Assembly (NCBI GenBank): GCA_002842045.1
Contig: PHBX01000019.1
Coordinates: 1-60,263, forward strand
Reading direction: 5' to 3'
Origin: Chloroflexi bacterium HGW-Chloroflexi-3
GTDB lineage: Bacteria > Chloroflexota > Anaerolineae > Anaerolineales > Anaerolineaceae
DNA: 60,263 nucleotides
The position numbers and the translations under genes were made by a program. Positions 33,885 to 43,000 of this stretch are shown piece after piece; the stretch's first letter is position 1; each line of letters opens with the position of its first letter. The notes beneath the pieces are model-generated. The model was given only the letters and a program-made list of their open reading frames with translations. It was not told the origin of the DNA and did no database searches.

Positions 33885-34991
33885 ATGCAAAACAATCCTT
33901 TCAAAGGCATAGTCCGCTTGTTTACCTCAGCGATAGGTAGAATCTTGGTCTCAATCATTGTCCCTTTACTCACATTTCTGGTTTTGTGGCAGGGCTTTAT
34001 CTTTCTAAGAGATACAAAGGTAAACCAATTTCTGGTAGTCATTGTCGCAATTGTGTGGGGAGTTGGTGGGGTAATGTTACTCTACTATGTAACCAACTGG
34101 TTGATTGAAAAATTACCCAAAGAATGGCGAAATCGCTTACAACCTTTTATCTTTGTCGGACCTGCTCTGGCAATTTTAGGGTGGTTTTTAGCGATTCCAA
34201 CATTTAGAACCCTGATTTTGAGTTTTCAAGATCAGACCAGTCGTGTATTTGTTGGGATCGATAATTACATTTTTGCATTGACTGATCGAATCATGCTGGA
34301 GGCATTCAGAAATAATCTTTTGTGGATGATTTTTGGGACATTCTTTAGTGTAAGTTTAGGATTAATAATAGCCGTGATGGCTGATCGCAGCCGCTTTGAA
34401 AATTTATATAAAATCATTATTTTTATGCCGATGGCTATATCCTTTGTGGGTGCAGGTGTGATCTGGAAGTTTATTTATACCTATAGAGGGGAAGGTGCTG
34501 GTATTGCTGAAATTGGATTACTCAACGCAATAGTGATTGTATTAGGAGGTACATCTCAGCCGTGGTTACAGCAACCACCCTGGAATAACTTCTTCCTGAT
34601 TGTCATCATGGTCTGGTTGCAAACCGGATACACGATGGTGATTTTATCATCTGCGATCAAGGGAATACCCGCTGAATTATTGGAAGCCGCCCGAGTGGAT
34701 GGCTCTAATGAACTCCATATCTTCTTTAATATCATTATTCCAACGATTAAAGGTACACTGATCACAGTATCCACAACGATTCTTATCTTCAGCTTAAAAC
34801 TGTTTGATATTGTACGAGTGATGACGGGGGGTAACTATGGCACTAATGTTATTGCCAATGAGTTCTATCTGCAGCGTTTTACCTATGGTAATGCAGGTCG
34901 TGCTTCGGCGATCGCTATCATCCTGTTAGTTGCGGTTGTTCCGGTGATGATTTATAACCTGCGCCAATTCAGAGAAAGGAAGGCATTCTGA
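33885..34991 (+). CDS. Sugar ABC transporter permease, AglF-like
   Basis: A 368-residue inner-membrane permease of the MalF/AglF group. It has two extra N-terminal helices (about 15-75) before the core of six. The ABC-contact loop reads EAARVDGSNELHIFFNIIIPTIKG (the EAA motif). GGAGGG precedes the ATG. Its TGA overlaps the next permease's ATG by one base, so the two subunits are made together. It should pair with the downstream AglG-like subunit and an ATPase encoded elsewhere. Confidence 0.94.
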   Translation: MQNNPFKGIVRLFTSAIGRILVSIIVPLLTFLVLWQGFIFLRDTKVNQFLVVIVAIVWGVGGVMLLYYVTNWLIEKLPKEWRNRLQPFIFVGPALAILGWFLAIPTFRTLILSFQDQTSRVFVGIDNYIFALTDRIMLEAFRNNLLWMIFGTFFSVSLGLIIAVMADRSRFENLYKIIIFMPMAISFVGAGVIWKFIYTYRGEGAGIAEIGLLNAIVIVLGGTSQPWLQQPPWNNFFLIVIMVWLQTGYTMVILSSAIKGIPAELLEAARVDGSNELHIFFNIIIPTIKGTLITVSTTILIFSLKLFDIVRVMTGGNYGTNVIANEFYLQRFTYGNAGRASAIAIILLVAVVPVMIYNLRQFRERKAF

Positions 34992-36100
34992 TGAGTAAAA
35001 AACAAAAAAGCTTTAAGAACCAGAAAAAAGTATCCAGCCTTTTTGTCAATGGCGTCTTGATATTCATCTGCCTGATCTGGATAATTCCTACCTTGGGAGT
35101 TTTAGTAACATCATTTCGCTATAGCGAAAATATCTTCCAATCTGGATGGTGGGCAGCCTTCCCACATAGAGGTTATGTAGAGACTCGTGAAATTAATATT
35201 GACCCGTCGACTGATGTAAATGGTCCAATTACCATTGATGGCGTTACCCATTCTTTTGATGAATGGAGAAATGGTATCACGATGCCTGATGGTGATCGAT
35301 ATACCTGGTATGGTAATAAACGTACTTTATTGGTAAAGGTAGAGGAACGGAAATGGCTAGGCTTTGAGACCAATCTAACTTTGGATAATTACAAGGACAC
35401 CTTAACTGGAAAAGAAATTTCCTTCACGGATGGCATGGGGAATACGATTGTTCGTAAAGGAAATGATCTGGGTGGTGCTTTCTTAAATTCGATTGCAGTA
35501 TCAATTCCTGCAACAATCATTCCCATCATGATCGCTGCATTTGCAGCCTATGGTTTTGCCTGGTTAAATTTCCCTGGTAGAAAATTATTTTTTACAATAG
35601 TTGTAGCATTACTGGTTGTTCCATTGCAAATTGCTCTTGTGCCAATTTTGCAGGATTATACTAAATTGAACCTGAATGGTACATTCCTGGCAATCTGGAT
35701 GGCACATACCGGATTTGGTTTACCATTGGCGATTTATTTGATGTTCAACTACATCAGTACAATTCCTCGAGAATTATTGGAATCAGCTTTCATTGATGGT
35801 GCCTCACCCTTTACTATTTTCACGAAACTGATCCTTCCGTTATCCGTGCCTGCTTTGGCTTCATTTGCCATCTTCCAGTTCCTGTGGGTCTGGAATGACT
35901 ACCTGGTTGCTCTGGTATTCCTGGGTGATAAGACCAGGGTTGTGACCAGTGCATTGGCAGCCATCGTTGGAGAAAAAGGTCAGGACTGGCACTTATTAAC
36001 CTCCGGAGCGTTTATTAGTATGATATTACCACTCATCGTTTTCCTGGCATTACAACGATATTTTGTCCGTGGTATGATGGCTGGTTCAGTAAAAGGATAA
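34991..36100 (+). CDS. Sugar ABC transporter permease, AglG-like with large external loop
   Basis: A 369-residue permease of the MalG/AglG group. The first membrane helix (about 18-40) is followed by an unusual ~110-residue hydrophilic extracytoplasmic insertion (HRGYVETREINIDPS.. to ..NTIVRKGNDLGG). This insertion is known from AglG-type alpha-glucoside permeases and absent from MalG. The core then follows, with the EAA loop ESAFIDGASPFTIFTKLILPLSVP. It lies 9 bp before the treS gene. Confidence 0.94.
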   Translation: MSKKQKSFKNQKKVSSLFVNGVLIFICLIWIIPTLGVLVTSFRYSENIFQSGWWAAFPHRGYVETREINIDPSTDVNGPITIDGVTHSFDEWRNGITMPDGDRYTWYGNKRTLLVKVEERKWLGFETNLTLDNYKDTLTGKEISFTDGMGNTIVRKGNDLGGAFLNSIAVSIPATIIPIMIAAFAAYGFAWLNFPGRKLFFTIVVALLVVPLQIALVPILQDYTKLNLNGTFLAIWMAHTGFGLPLAIYLMFNYISTIPRELLESAFIDGASPFTIFTKLILPLSVPALASFAIFQFLWVWNDYLVALVFLGDKTRVVTSALAAIVGEKGQDWHLLTSGAFISMILPLIVFLALQRYFVRGMMAGSVKG

Positions 36101-36109
36101 TTATTTGTT

Positions 36110-37747
36110 ATGACATGTAACAATCTATGGTACAAACAGGCGGTCATTTACGAATTAAATGTCAGAGGGTTTTATGATGCAAATTCCGATGGTGTGGGAG
36201 ATCTGGCAGGTGTAGCCGCAAAATTAGACTACTTGCAGAATCTGGGAGTGGATCTTATCTGGTTATTACCGATCATGAAATCTCCTTTGCGTGATGGTGG
36301 ATATGATGTCAGTGATATGCAGGACATCAACCCTAATTATGGAACGATGGATGATTTCACAACTTTGGTGAATGAAACACATCGCCTAGGAATGAAAATT
36401 ATGGTTGAATTAATTCCCAACCATACTTCCGATCAACATCCATGGTTTCAAGCTTCTCATGATCCATCTCATCCGGAATTTGAGAAATATAAAGATTATT
36501 ATTTATGGAGTGACACAGATCAAAAATTTAAAGATGCCCGCATTATATTTATCGATTATGAAAAATCTAATTGGACTTATGATCCAATACGTGGTGAATA
36601 TTACTGGCATCGATTCTTTTATCACCAACCGGACCTGAACTATGATAATCCAGAAGTTCAAAAAGTAATGATGCGAACCGTCCAATACTGGATTGATTTG
36701 GGTGTAGATGCAATTAGGGTTGATGCTCCTCCGTATTTATTTGAGCGTGAAGACAGTTCTTCTGAAAATTTACCAGAATCGCATGCATACTATAAACGTC
36801 TGCGTGCTTTTGTAGAAGCATATTCACCTGAAATCATGTTACTGGCTGAGGCTAACCAATGGCCTGAAGAAACGCGAAATTATTTTGGTGACGGCGACGA
36901 ATTCCACATGAATTTCCATTTTCCATTGATGCCGCGTTTATTTATGGCACTCGCTAAATCTGATCGCACATCGATTGACAATATTCTAGCCCGTACTCCA
37001 GATCTGCCTGAATGCTGTCAATGGGGTATTTTCTTGCGAAACCATGATGAATTGACATTAGAAATGGTTACAGAGGAAGAACGGCAATTTATGTGGGAGC
37101 ATTATGCGCCGGACCCCAAAATGCGTTTGAATTTAGGAATTCGCCGCAGACTGGCACCGCTTTTAGATAATGATCAGCGTAAGATTCGGCTCATGCATTC
37201 AATTCTTCTATCATTTTTAGGCTCACCAGTTTTGTATTACGGTGATGAAATTGGTATGGGAGATAATGTGGAATTGCGCGATCGAGATGGTGTTCGGACA
37301 CCGATGCAATGGGATGATTCCATCAATGCTGGATTTTCAGATGTAGAACCTCAAAAATTAAGAATCCCTGTAATTGAAGATGAAGTTTATGGATTTCAAA
37401 ACGTGAATGTTAAAGCTTCTCAGGAAGATCCGACTACACTTTTAAGCTGGCTGAAAATTATGATCATGATCCGAAAACAGCATTCTGTTTTTGGTGAAGG
37501 AACATTAAATTTATGTTCCCCGAAGAATAAGTCGATTCTTGCATATTTACGTGAGAATGAACAGGAAAAAATCCTGGTGATCGCCAATTTTTCTTCAGAA
37601 AGCCAACAGGCTGCCTTGAAAGAAATGGGTATTAAGGATGAAGAGCTTCAGGATGTTCTAAATCTGTATCAACCAGTCACTCTTGAAGATTGCATATTAA
37701 CCCTGGAAGGTTATGGCTTCCGTTGGTTAAAAGTGGGATCGGCTTAA
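36110..37747 (+). CDS. treS: GH13 trehalose synthase-type enzyme (maltose/trehalose glucosyl isomerase)
   Basis: A 545-residue GH13 enzyme with the TreS pattern. It interconverts maltose and trehalose by an intramolecular double displacement. Catalytic residues are nucleophile Asp205 (AIRVDAPPY), acid/base Glu247 (LLAEANQWPEE) and Asp313 (LRNHDELTLEMVTEEER). The sequence after the last (NLGIRRRLAPLLDND) is characteristic of TreS rather than of oligo-1,6-glucosidase. There is no signal peptide, so it acts on sugar imported by the adjacent transporter. There is no maltokinase fusion. A neighbouring GH13 specificity such as alpha-glucosidase cannot be fully excluded. A broken GH1 gene begins 3 bp after its stop. 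Confidence 0.87.
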   Translation: MTCNNLWYKQAVIYELNVRGFYDANSDGVGDLAGVAAKLDYLQNLGVDLIWLLPIMKSPLRDGGYDVSDMQDINPNYGTMDDFTTLVNETHRLGMKIMVELIPNHTSDQHPWFQASHDPSHPEFEKYKDYYLWSDTDQKFKDARIIFIDYEKSNWTYDPIRGEYYWHRFFYHQPDLNYDNPEVQKVMMRTVQYWIDLGVDAIRVDAPPYLFEREDSSSENLPESHAYYKRLRAFVEAYSPEIMLLAEANQWPEETRNYFGDGDEFHMNFHFPLMPRLFMALAKSDRTSIDNILARTPDLPECCQWGIFLRNHDELTLEMVTEEERQFMWEHYAPDPKMRLNLGIRRRLAPLLDNDQRKIRLMHSILLSFLGSPVLYYGDEIGMGDNVELRDRDGVRTPMQWDDSINAGFSDVEPQKLRIPVIEDEVYGFQNVNVKASQEDPTTLLSWLKIMIMIRKQHSVFGEGTLNLCSPKNKSILAYLRENEQEKILVIANFSSESQQAALKEMGIKDEELQDVLNLYQPVTLEDCILTLEGYGFRWLKVGSA

Positions 37748-37750
37748 TAA

Positions 37751-37864
37751 ATGACAGACTTTTCGTTTCCATCGAATTTCCTTTGGGGTGTTTCTACATC
37801 TGCAAATCAGTTAGAAGGTGACTAGAATGAAGATGGAAATTGTGGTAGCATCTAGGATCGAGAT
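37751..37864 (+). pseudogene. GH1 beta-glucosidase N-terminal remnant
   Basis: From ATG 37751 the frame reads MTDFSFPSNFLWGVSTSANQ-LEGD, the classic GH1 start (FP..FLWG.ATSA.Q.EG), then stop, NEDGNCGSI, stop, DR. In intact GH1 proteins the residues at both stops are tryptophan (EG.WNEDG..SIWD), so both TAG codons are simple changes from TGG. No GH1 similarity remains beyond about 37864; the rest of the gene is gone. It sits between treS and the amylosucrase gene, apparently an ancestral member of this operon. Confidence 0.8.
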
Positions 37865-37956
37865 GCAAATCGATCCCAGCACATCCTTGAAAGAAATCCA
37901 AAGAAAAGATTTCATTGGTAATAATAATTAATTGAGAACAACGGGTTAATTGATTA

Positions 37957-39891
37957 ATGGACATTCAATATCAAGCACGGTTTACGTATGAGCGTCTATT
38001 ACCGAGGTTGCAAAATCGTTTTAAAGAATATGCAAATTCTCATCCTGAGAACTGGAACCAATTTGTACATAGGTTAGATTTTTACTTTCCAACATTGTTC
38101 AGGAAATTATTTCCGCTTTATGGGGAAATTTATGACGCTATATATTACATTGAAGAACTATTTTATGCATTGACAGAGAGTTGGATCAATCGTCCTGAAG
38201 ATTTGAAAAAGCTTGATAAAAAACGAGAAGCTAATCCCCAGTGGTTTCAATCAGAAAAAATGTTGGGTGCAGTCTGCTATGTGGATCTATTTTCAGGTGA
38301 TCTAAAAGGTCTTTATCAAAAAATACCATACCTGTGTGAATTAGGTGTAACTTATCTGCACTTAATGCCATTATTTAAGACGCCTGAAGGTGAGAATGAT
38401 GGGGGTTATGCCATCAGCAGTTATCGTGAGGTGAATTCCGATATTGGCACAATGGATGAATTGGTAGATCTTGGAAGGGAATTACGAAAAAATGGTATCA
38501 GTTTGGTACTGGATTTTGTTTTTAATCACACATCAAATGAACATGAATGGGCATTAAAAGCACAGTCTGGGAATCCGATTTATGAAAATTATTATTGGAT
38601 TTACCCGGACCGTCGCATGCCTGATGCATATGAAACCCATTTACGGGAGATCTTCCCTGATGAACATCCTGGTGCCTTTACTTTTTTTGAATCAATAGAT
38701 AAATGGGTTTGGACAACATTCCACTCTTACCAATGGGATCTGAATTACCAGAATCCTGCTGTTTTTGTAGAAATGGCAAAGGAAATGTTGTTCCTGGCAA
38801 ATGCAGGCGTTGAAATCTTAAGGCTCGATGCAGTGGCTTTTATCTGGAAGCGAATGGGAACGAATTGCGAGAACCTTCCGGAAGCACACCTATTGATTCA
38901 GGTGTTTAATTTAATTGCCCGAATCGCTGCCCCTTCACTCTTATTTAAGTCAGAAGCAATTGTTCATCCAGACGATGTGATCAAATACATATCACCGGAA
39001 AAATGTCAGATTTCTTACAATCCTCTTTTGATGGCTTTGTTATGGGAGAGCCTGGCTACCCGTGAAGTACGCTTGCTTAACCATTCGATGCAAAAACGTC
39101 TTGCATTACCCGATCAATGTGCCTGGGTAAATTATGTGCGCTGTCATGATGATATCGGTTGGACATTCTCGGATGATGATGCAGCTGAATTATGGATGAA
39201 TGGCTTTGATCACCGTAAATTTTTGAATGAGTTTTATCGTGGAAGATTTCCAGGAAGTTTTGCACGCGGTCTCCCATTTCAGGAGAACCCAAAAACGGGA
39301 GATAGTCGAATTTCTGGGACCTGTGCATCATTGGCAGGATTAGAGAAAGCTATTTTGGTAGAAACGGAAAAAGAAGTTGAACTTGCTATTAAGCGAATTG
39401 CATTGATTCATGGAATTATCCTCACGATTGGTGGAATTCCTTTAATTTATTTAGGTGATGAGATTGGCTCATTGAATGATTATGATTATCTCAATGACAA
39501 AGCAAAAGCGCATGACAGTCGTTGGGTCCATCGTCCAAAGTATGATGAACTGAAATCCAATAAACGGATCAACAAGAATTCGATCGAAAGTAAACTTTAT
39601 AAAAATTTATTGAAGTTGATTCAAATTAGAAAAACAAATCCGGTTTTCAGAAATTTAAATACAGAAATTCTTGTCACTGACAACCCTCATATATTTGGTT
39701 ATACCCGGAAGAATAAATCTGATTATGTTATCGTGTTGGCGAATTTCACTGAGACACCTCAAGAAATTTTTCCGGAATTAATTCTTTCGAAAAAAATCAA
39801 ACATTTAGTGGACCTTGAATCAAAACAGATCGTAAATCAGAAAAACTTAATCTTAGCGCCTTATGATCTAAAATTCATTCGAGTTCAATGA
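37957..39891 (+). CDS. Amylosucrase-type GH13 glucansucrase
   Basis: A 644-residue GH13_4 enzyme. Amylosucrase splits sucrose and adds glucose to an alpha-1,4-glucan; relatives include sucrose hydrolases. The helical N domain carries WNQFVHRLDFYFPTLFRKLFPLYG and WFQSEKMLGAVCYVDLFSGDLKGL. Catalytic residues are Asp291 (EILRLDAVAF), Glu333 (FKSEAIVHP) and Asp398 (VRCHDDIGWTF), very close to the spacing in Neisseria amylosucrase (286/328/393). No signal peptide is present, so it works on imported sucrose. It is 65 bp downstream of the GH1 remnant and co-oriented with the transporter and TreS. Product specificity cannot be read from sequence. Confidence 0.9.
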   Translation: MDIQYQARFTYERLLPRLQNRFKEYANSHPENWNQFVHRLDFYFPTLFRKLFPLYGEIYDAIYYIEELFYALTESWINRPEDLKKLDKKREANPQWFQSEKMLGAVCYVDLFSGDLKGLYQKIPYLCELGVTYLHLMPLFKTPEGENDGGYAISSYREVNSDIGTMDELVDLGRELRKNGISLVLDFVFNHTSNEHEWALKAQSGNPIYENYYWIYPDRRMPDAYETHLREIFPDEHPGAFTFFESIDKWVWTTFHSYQWDLNYQNPAVFVEMAKEMLFLANAGVEILRLDAVAFIWKRMGTNCENLPEAHLLIQVFNLIARIAAPSLLFKSEAIVHPDDVIKYISPEKCQISYNPLLMALLWESLATREVRLLNHSMQKRLALPDQCAWVNYVRCHDDIGWTFSDDDAAELWMNGFDHRKFLNEFYRGRFPGSFARGLPFQENPKTGDSRISGTCASLAGLEKAILVETEKEVELAIKRIALIHGIILTIGGIPLIYLGDEIGSLNDYDYLNDKAKAHDSRWVHRPKYDELKSNKRINKNSIESKLYKNLLKLIQIRKTNPVFRNLNTEILVTDNPHIFGYTRKNKSDYVIVLANFTETPQEIFPELILSKKIKHLVDLESKQIVNQKNLILAPYDLKFIRVQ

Positions 39892-39939
39892 AATACCAAT
39901 CAATTTACAGATTCATCGAGCTCATAGGAAAAAATAATT

Positions 39940-40191
39940 GTGTTCTCATATTACCTGGCGATTAATGTAATTACCTTCTTTGTCTGGGGATTTGACAAAC
40001 TTCGCGCCAAATTACAAGAGTGGCGAATTCCAGAAAACACCTTGTATGTATTGATTATTCTTGGAGGGGGAGTAGGTGCTTTGTTAGGGATGACAGTTTT
40101 CAGACATAAGACCAGAAAACTAAAATTCAAAGTTATTTCTGTGGTGAGTGTACTGGTTTACATAGTTATTTTCTTCTATTTTTTAAGATGA
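39940..40191 (+). CDS. DUF1294 small membrane protein
   Basis: An 83-residue protein with two to three membrane segments and the DUF1294 pattern NVITFFVWGFDKLRAKLQEWRIPENTLYVLIILGGGVGALLGMTVFRHKTRKLKFK. The family is widespread and of unknown function. It begins with GTG, with AGGA about 10 nt upstream, and is the last plus-strand gene of this stretch. Confidence 0.82.
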   Translation: MFSYYLAINVITFFVWGFDKLRAKLQEWRIPENTLYVLIILGGGVGALLGMTVFRHKTRKLKFKVISVVSVLVYIVIFFYFLR

Positions 40192-40227
40192 TATTTGAGA
40201 AATCGAACTTTTTCAATTTTTTCGTTT

Positions 40228-40902
40228 TTACCAACGAACAATGGTATCCGAATATCTTTTTTTAGCGAACAATTTTGCCAGAATTATACCAGCTACAAAA
40301 CCGCCGATATGAGCCCAGAATGCTACACCACCCACATCTGGGATACCCATTGATATAACACCACTGAATAATTGAAGAACAAACCAGAACCCTAAAACAA
40401 TAGCAGCAGGGATCATCGTCATTCGCAAGAAGAATCCAAGCGGAATAATGGTCAGCACTTTTGAGTTAGGATAGAGAACAAGATATGCTCCCAGCACAGC
40501 AGCAATTGCACCACTTGCTCCTATGGTTGGGATTTGAGAGGCAGGGTTTGAGATAATATGGGCCAGGGAGGCAACCAATCCACCCGCTAAATAAAATAAC
40601 AAGAATCTTCCGTGCCCCATACTATCTTCCACATTATCGCCAAAAATCCACAAATAAAGCATATTTCCACCCAGATGAGCCACTCCTGCATGCATGAACA
40701 TGCTGGTGAAGATATCGGAAATATTGTCTAAGCTCATTCCACCGGTGAATGAAGCCGGGATCAGGGCAAATTGGTAAACAAGGGCATCCTGATTTGAACC
40801 TGCCAACCATTGGAGAATGAAAACAAATATATTGGCTGCAATCAGTACATAATTTACGAAAGGAACACGCCTGGTGGGGATCTGGTCACGAATAGGGATC
40901 AT
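40228..40902 (-). CDS. Rhomboid-family intramembrane serine protease
   Basis: A 224-residue, six-helix protease that cleaves membrane proteins within the bilayer. The catalytic dyad is Ser130 (GASGAIAAVLG) and His198 (FWAHIGGFVAG). The HAGVAHLGGNMLYLWIFG stretch (71-88) supplies the conserved His/Asn of the second helix. AGGAG precedes the ATG. No substrate gene is adjacent. Confidence 0.94.
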   Translation of the reverse strand: MIPIRDQIPTRRVPFVNYVLIAANIFVFILQWLAGSNQDALVYQFALIPASFTGGMSLDNISDIFTSMFMHAGVAHLGGNMLYLWIFGDNVEDSMGHGRFLLFYLAGGLVASLAHIISNPASQIPTIGASGAIAAVLGAYLVLYPNSKVLTIIPLGFFLRMTMIPAAIVLGFWFVLQLFSGVISMGIPDVGGVAFWAHIGGFVAGIILAKLFAKKRYSDTIVRW

Positions 40903-41010
40903 AAAGAACTCCTAGTGATATGTTTCAAGTATTCCACAGAATAAAGTTTGAATTTAATGCCATTATCCTAATTTTATATAATTTTTTGTGAAGGGTTAAT
41001 TAACAGGTTC

Positions 41011-41346
41011 TCAAGTCGTTGTCTTCATATATTGGTTATCGACAAAAAACAAGGTAAATTTTGATTTTGTCAGCAGATAATGTTTTTGATTTCTCCAAAG
41101 TTCTAGCGCTGACATGAGATCATGATTGCCGCAGTCCACCAAATCATCTGTAACTCTACAAAATGCATAGAGTGCTCTGGCAGCTTCTCGTTTTTGTTTG
41201 GGTAATAAAGATGATGCCATGAAAAACGTTTTAGAGTGTTCTTTGGTAATCTCCGTGCAACGATTATAAGCTAGTTCAATTTTCTTTTGATTGGCTTTGA
41301 TGGAATATGTTTCACTCTTGGAGCGATGAATGGCATCGAAAGCCAT
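41011..41346 (-). pseudogene. Squalene/phytoene synthase N-terminal remnant
   Basis: A 111-residue frame whose residues about 25-90 (AYNRCTEITKEHSKTFFMASSLLPKQKREAARALYAFCRVTDDLVD) carry the first Asp-rich substrate-binding region of trans-isoprenyl diphosphate synthases of the squalene/phytoene type. About 200 residues, including the second Asp-rich motif, are missing; the last ~20 residues look random before a stop. It cannot be a working enzyme. No other isoprenoid or carotenoid gene is in the window. Confidence 0.8.
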
Positions 41347-41513
41347 ATCGTTTAAAGTTTTTCCCAGGAATAAATTAATTCACTCATTTCATTATGTTAC
41401 ATGAAATGTAGTCTTGTGTTAAGTGAATGTGTCAAGATTGTATAATATTTTACAAAAAGAAGAGATTTTTGTGATCACTAAAATTAATCAAAGAAACAAA
41501 ACAAGAAATAAAA

Positions 41514-41930
41514 TTAAGAGTCTGTGCCATCGGTTTCATTTATCTGACAATCTTTGCAAATTCCAAATAAAACCAGATGGTTAGTATAAACTTTGAATTG
41601 GTTATTTGTCTCAATCGAATTAAAGAATTTTTCGATATCTTGATGTTCAATGGTCAAAACATTTCCACAACTATGACAAACAAGATGGTGATGATACCCA
41701 TCAGTTATCTTTTCATAAACGGCTGCACCGGTACCCATATCCGATACAGATACCTTTCTATTTTTTACTAAGCGGTCCAGGGAACGGTAAACTGTGGATT
41801 GGTTCACTGCTGGTAAGATTTTTCGAATTTGGTTATAGATTTGGAGTGAATTGAGATGAGCATGTTCTTTTGATAACAACTTAAAAATGATTTGATCAAC
41901 GGATGAATTTCGCATGAGTCCCTTTACCAA
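41514..41930 (-). CDS. Fur-family metalloregulator
   Basis: A 138-residue Fur/Zur/Nur-type repressor. The winged helix (LNSLQIYNQIRKILPAVNQSTVYRSLDRLVKNRKVSV) is followed by the metal/dimer domain with YHHHLVCHSCGNVLTI and the second zinc pair GICKDC near the C terminus. It is transcribed divergently from the NikMN-type ECF transporter, with palindromic AT-rich boxes in the 88-bp gap, so it likely controls nickel, cobalt or zinc uptake. Metal identity cannot be assigned from the residues alone. Confidence 0.9.
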   Translation of the reverse strand: MVKGLMRNSSVDQIIFKLLSKEHAHLNSLQIYNQIRKILPAVNQSTVYRSLDRLVKNRKVSVSDMGTGAAVYEKITDGYHHHLVCHSCGNVLTIEHQDIEKFFNSIETNNQFKVYTNHLVLFGICKDCQINETDGTDS

Positions 41931-41935
41931 TTAAA

Positions 41936-41973
41936 TGCAATAATTCGCAATTGCAATTAATTGTATTATAATA
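41936..41973. promoter_or_regulatory. Candidate Fur-family operators between regulator and metal transporter
   Basis: Palindromic boxes cluster here: TGCAAT-N8-ATTGCA (41936-41955), CAATTAATTG (41954-41963) and TATTATAATA (41964-41973). The last is also a possible -10 region. Fur-family proteins bind such AT-rich inverted repeats, but I cannot say which box is used. Confidence 0.45.
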
Positions 41974-42018
41974 TTTCCTTATTACAATAATATTTTAGCA
42001 TTATTCTAGGAGTTTCCT

Positions 42019-42996
42019 TTGTCTCATTTGCCTTTCCTTTCTTCGAAATTGATGCATATACCAGATGGCTTTCTATCCGTGCTAGTGTCGGCCATTTTTT
42101 GGATGATATCTATTATGGTCCTTATAAAGGCGTTAAGAGAAACGAATCGTTTATTGTCCGAACGTCAGGTACCTTTGATGGGTGTGTTGGCAGCTGCAAT
42201 TTTTGCGGGACAAATGCTGAATTTCACCGTGATTGGTGGTACATCAGGGCATCTATTAGGTGCAGCGTTGGCAACTATCTTGTTAGGTCCCTGGCCTGCG
42301 GTTCTGATAATGACCTCGGTGGTCTCAATTCAGGCATTACTCTTTCAAGATGGTGGAATCCTGGCTTTGGGCGCCAATATTTTCAATATGGCTATGATTG
42401 GGGTGTTTGTTTCTCAAGCTATCTATACATATGTTACTTCATTGCTGAAGAAAAAATCATGGGTGTTCTTTGTTTCTGGGTTTGTGGCAGCCTGGGCATC
42501 GATATTCATTGCTTCTTTGTCGTGTGCCCTTCAATTATCTCTTTCAGGCACTTCACCAGCCAACGTCGTTGTACCGGCTATGGCTGCTATCCATGCTCTT
42601 ATTGGAATCGGGGAGGGGTTAATCACAGCCGGGGCGCTTGTTTTTATCTTTGCAGCCCGTAAGGATCTTCTTCACAACGATTTGAGTAAAACTGGTGATC
42701 ATAAAGGCATTATTATTGGAGGATCCCTGATCGCAATTGTATTGGCTGTCCTATCCCCAATCGCTTCCAGTCATCCTGATGGATTGGAATGGGTAGCAGA
42801 ACAGAGTGGTTTTCTTGGCATTGCTCAAGATGCTTTTTATGAAATTATTCCTGATTACACAATGCCTGGTATAAATGACCCGGCTTTGGCAACCATTGTG
42901 GCTGGGATTATTGGTGTCGTGATTGTATTTGTGGTTGCTTATGGAGTAGCCAGAAATGAAAAACACTCAAAAAGAAATCAAATCTCTCATGGATAA
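42019..42996 (+). CDS. ECF-type nickel/cobalt transporter substrate component, CbiM/NikM fused to PDGLE (NikN) domain
   Basis: A 325-residue membrane protein. The core (about 12-215) is CbiM/NikM, opening with MHIPDGFLS, whose Met-His end inserts into the metal site in this family. The C-terminal part has SSHPDGLEWVAEQSGFLG and a last membrane helix, the PDGLE domain that as NikN/CbiN is needed for Ni/Co uptake. TAGGAG supports the TTG at 42019, giving an 11-residue extension before MHIPDG; the ATG at 42052 would give the canonical N terminus but has no ribosome-binding site. The Q and O subunits follow. Nickel is favoured by a LarA-like gene at 55 kb, but cobalt is possible. Confidence 0.9.
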   Translation: MSHLPFLSSKLMHIPDGFLSVLVSAIFWMISIMVLIKALRETNRLLSERQVPLMGVLAAAIFAGQMLNFTVIGGTSGHLLGAALATILLGPWPAVLIMTSVVSIQALLFQDGGILALGANIFNMAMIGVFVSQAIYTYVTSLLKKKSWVFFVSGFVAAWASIFIASLSCALQLSLSGTSPANVVVPAMAAIHALIGIGEGLITAGALVFIFAARKDLLHNDLSKTGDHKGIIIGGSLIAIVLAVLSPIASSHPDGLEWVAEQSGFLGIAQDAFYEIIPDYTMPGINDPALATIVAGIIGVVIVFVVAYGVARNEKHSKRNQISHG

Positions 42997-43000
42997 TTGA

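Noticed and set aside
42099..42662. 187-residue cysteine- and tyrosine-rich frame
   Set aside because: A shadow of the metal-transporter gene, which has clear membrane and family motifs in its own frame.
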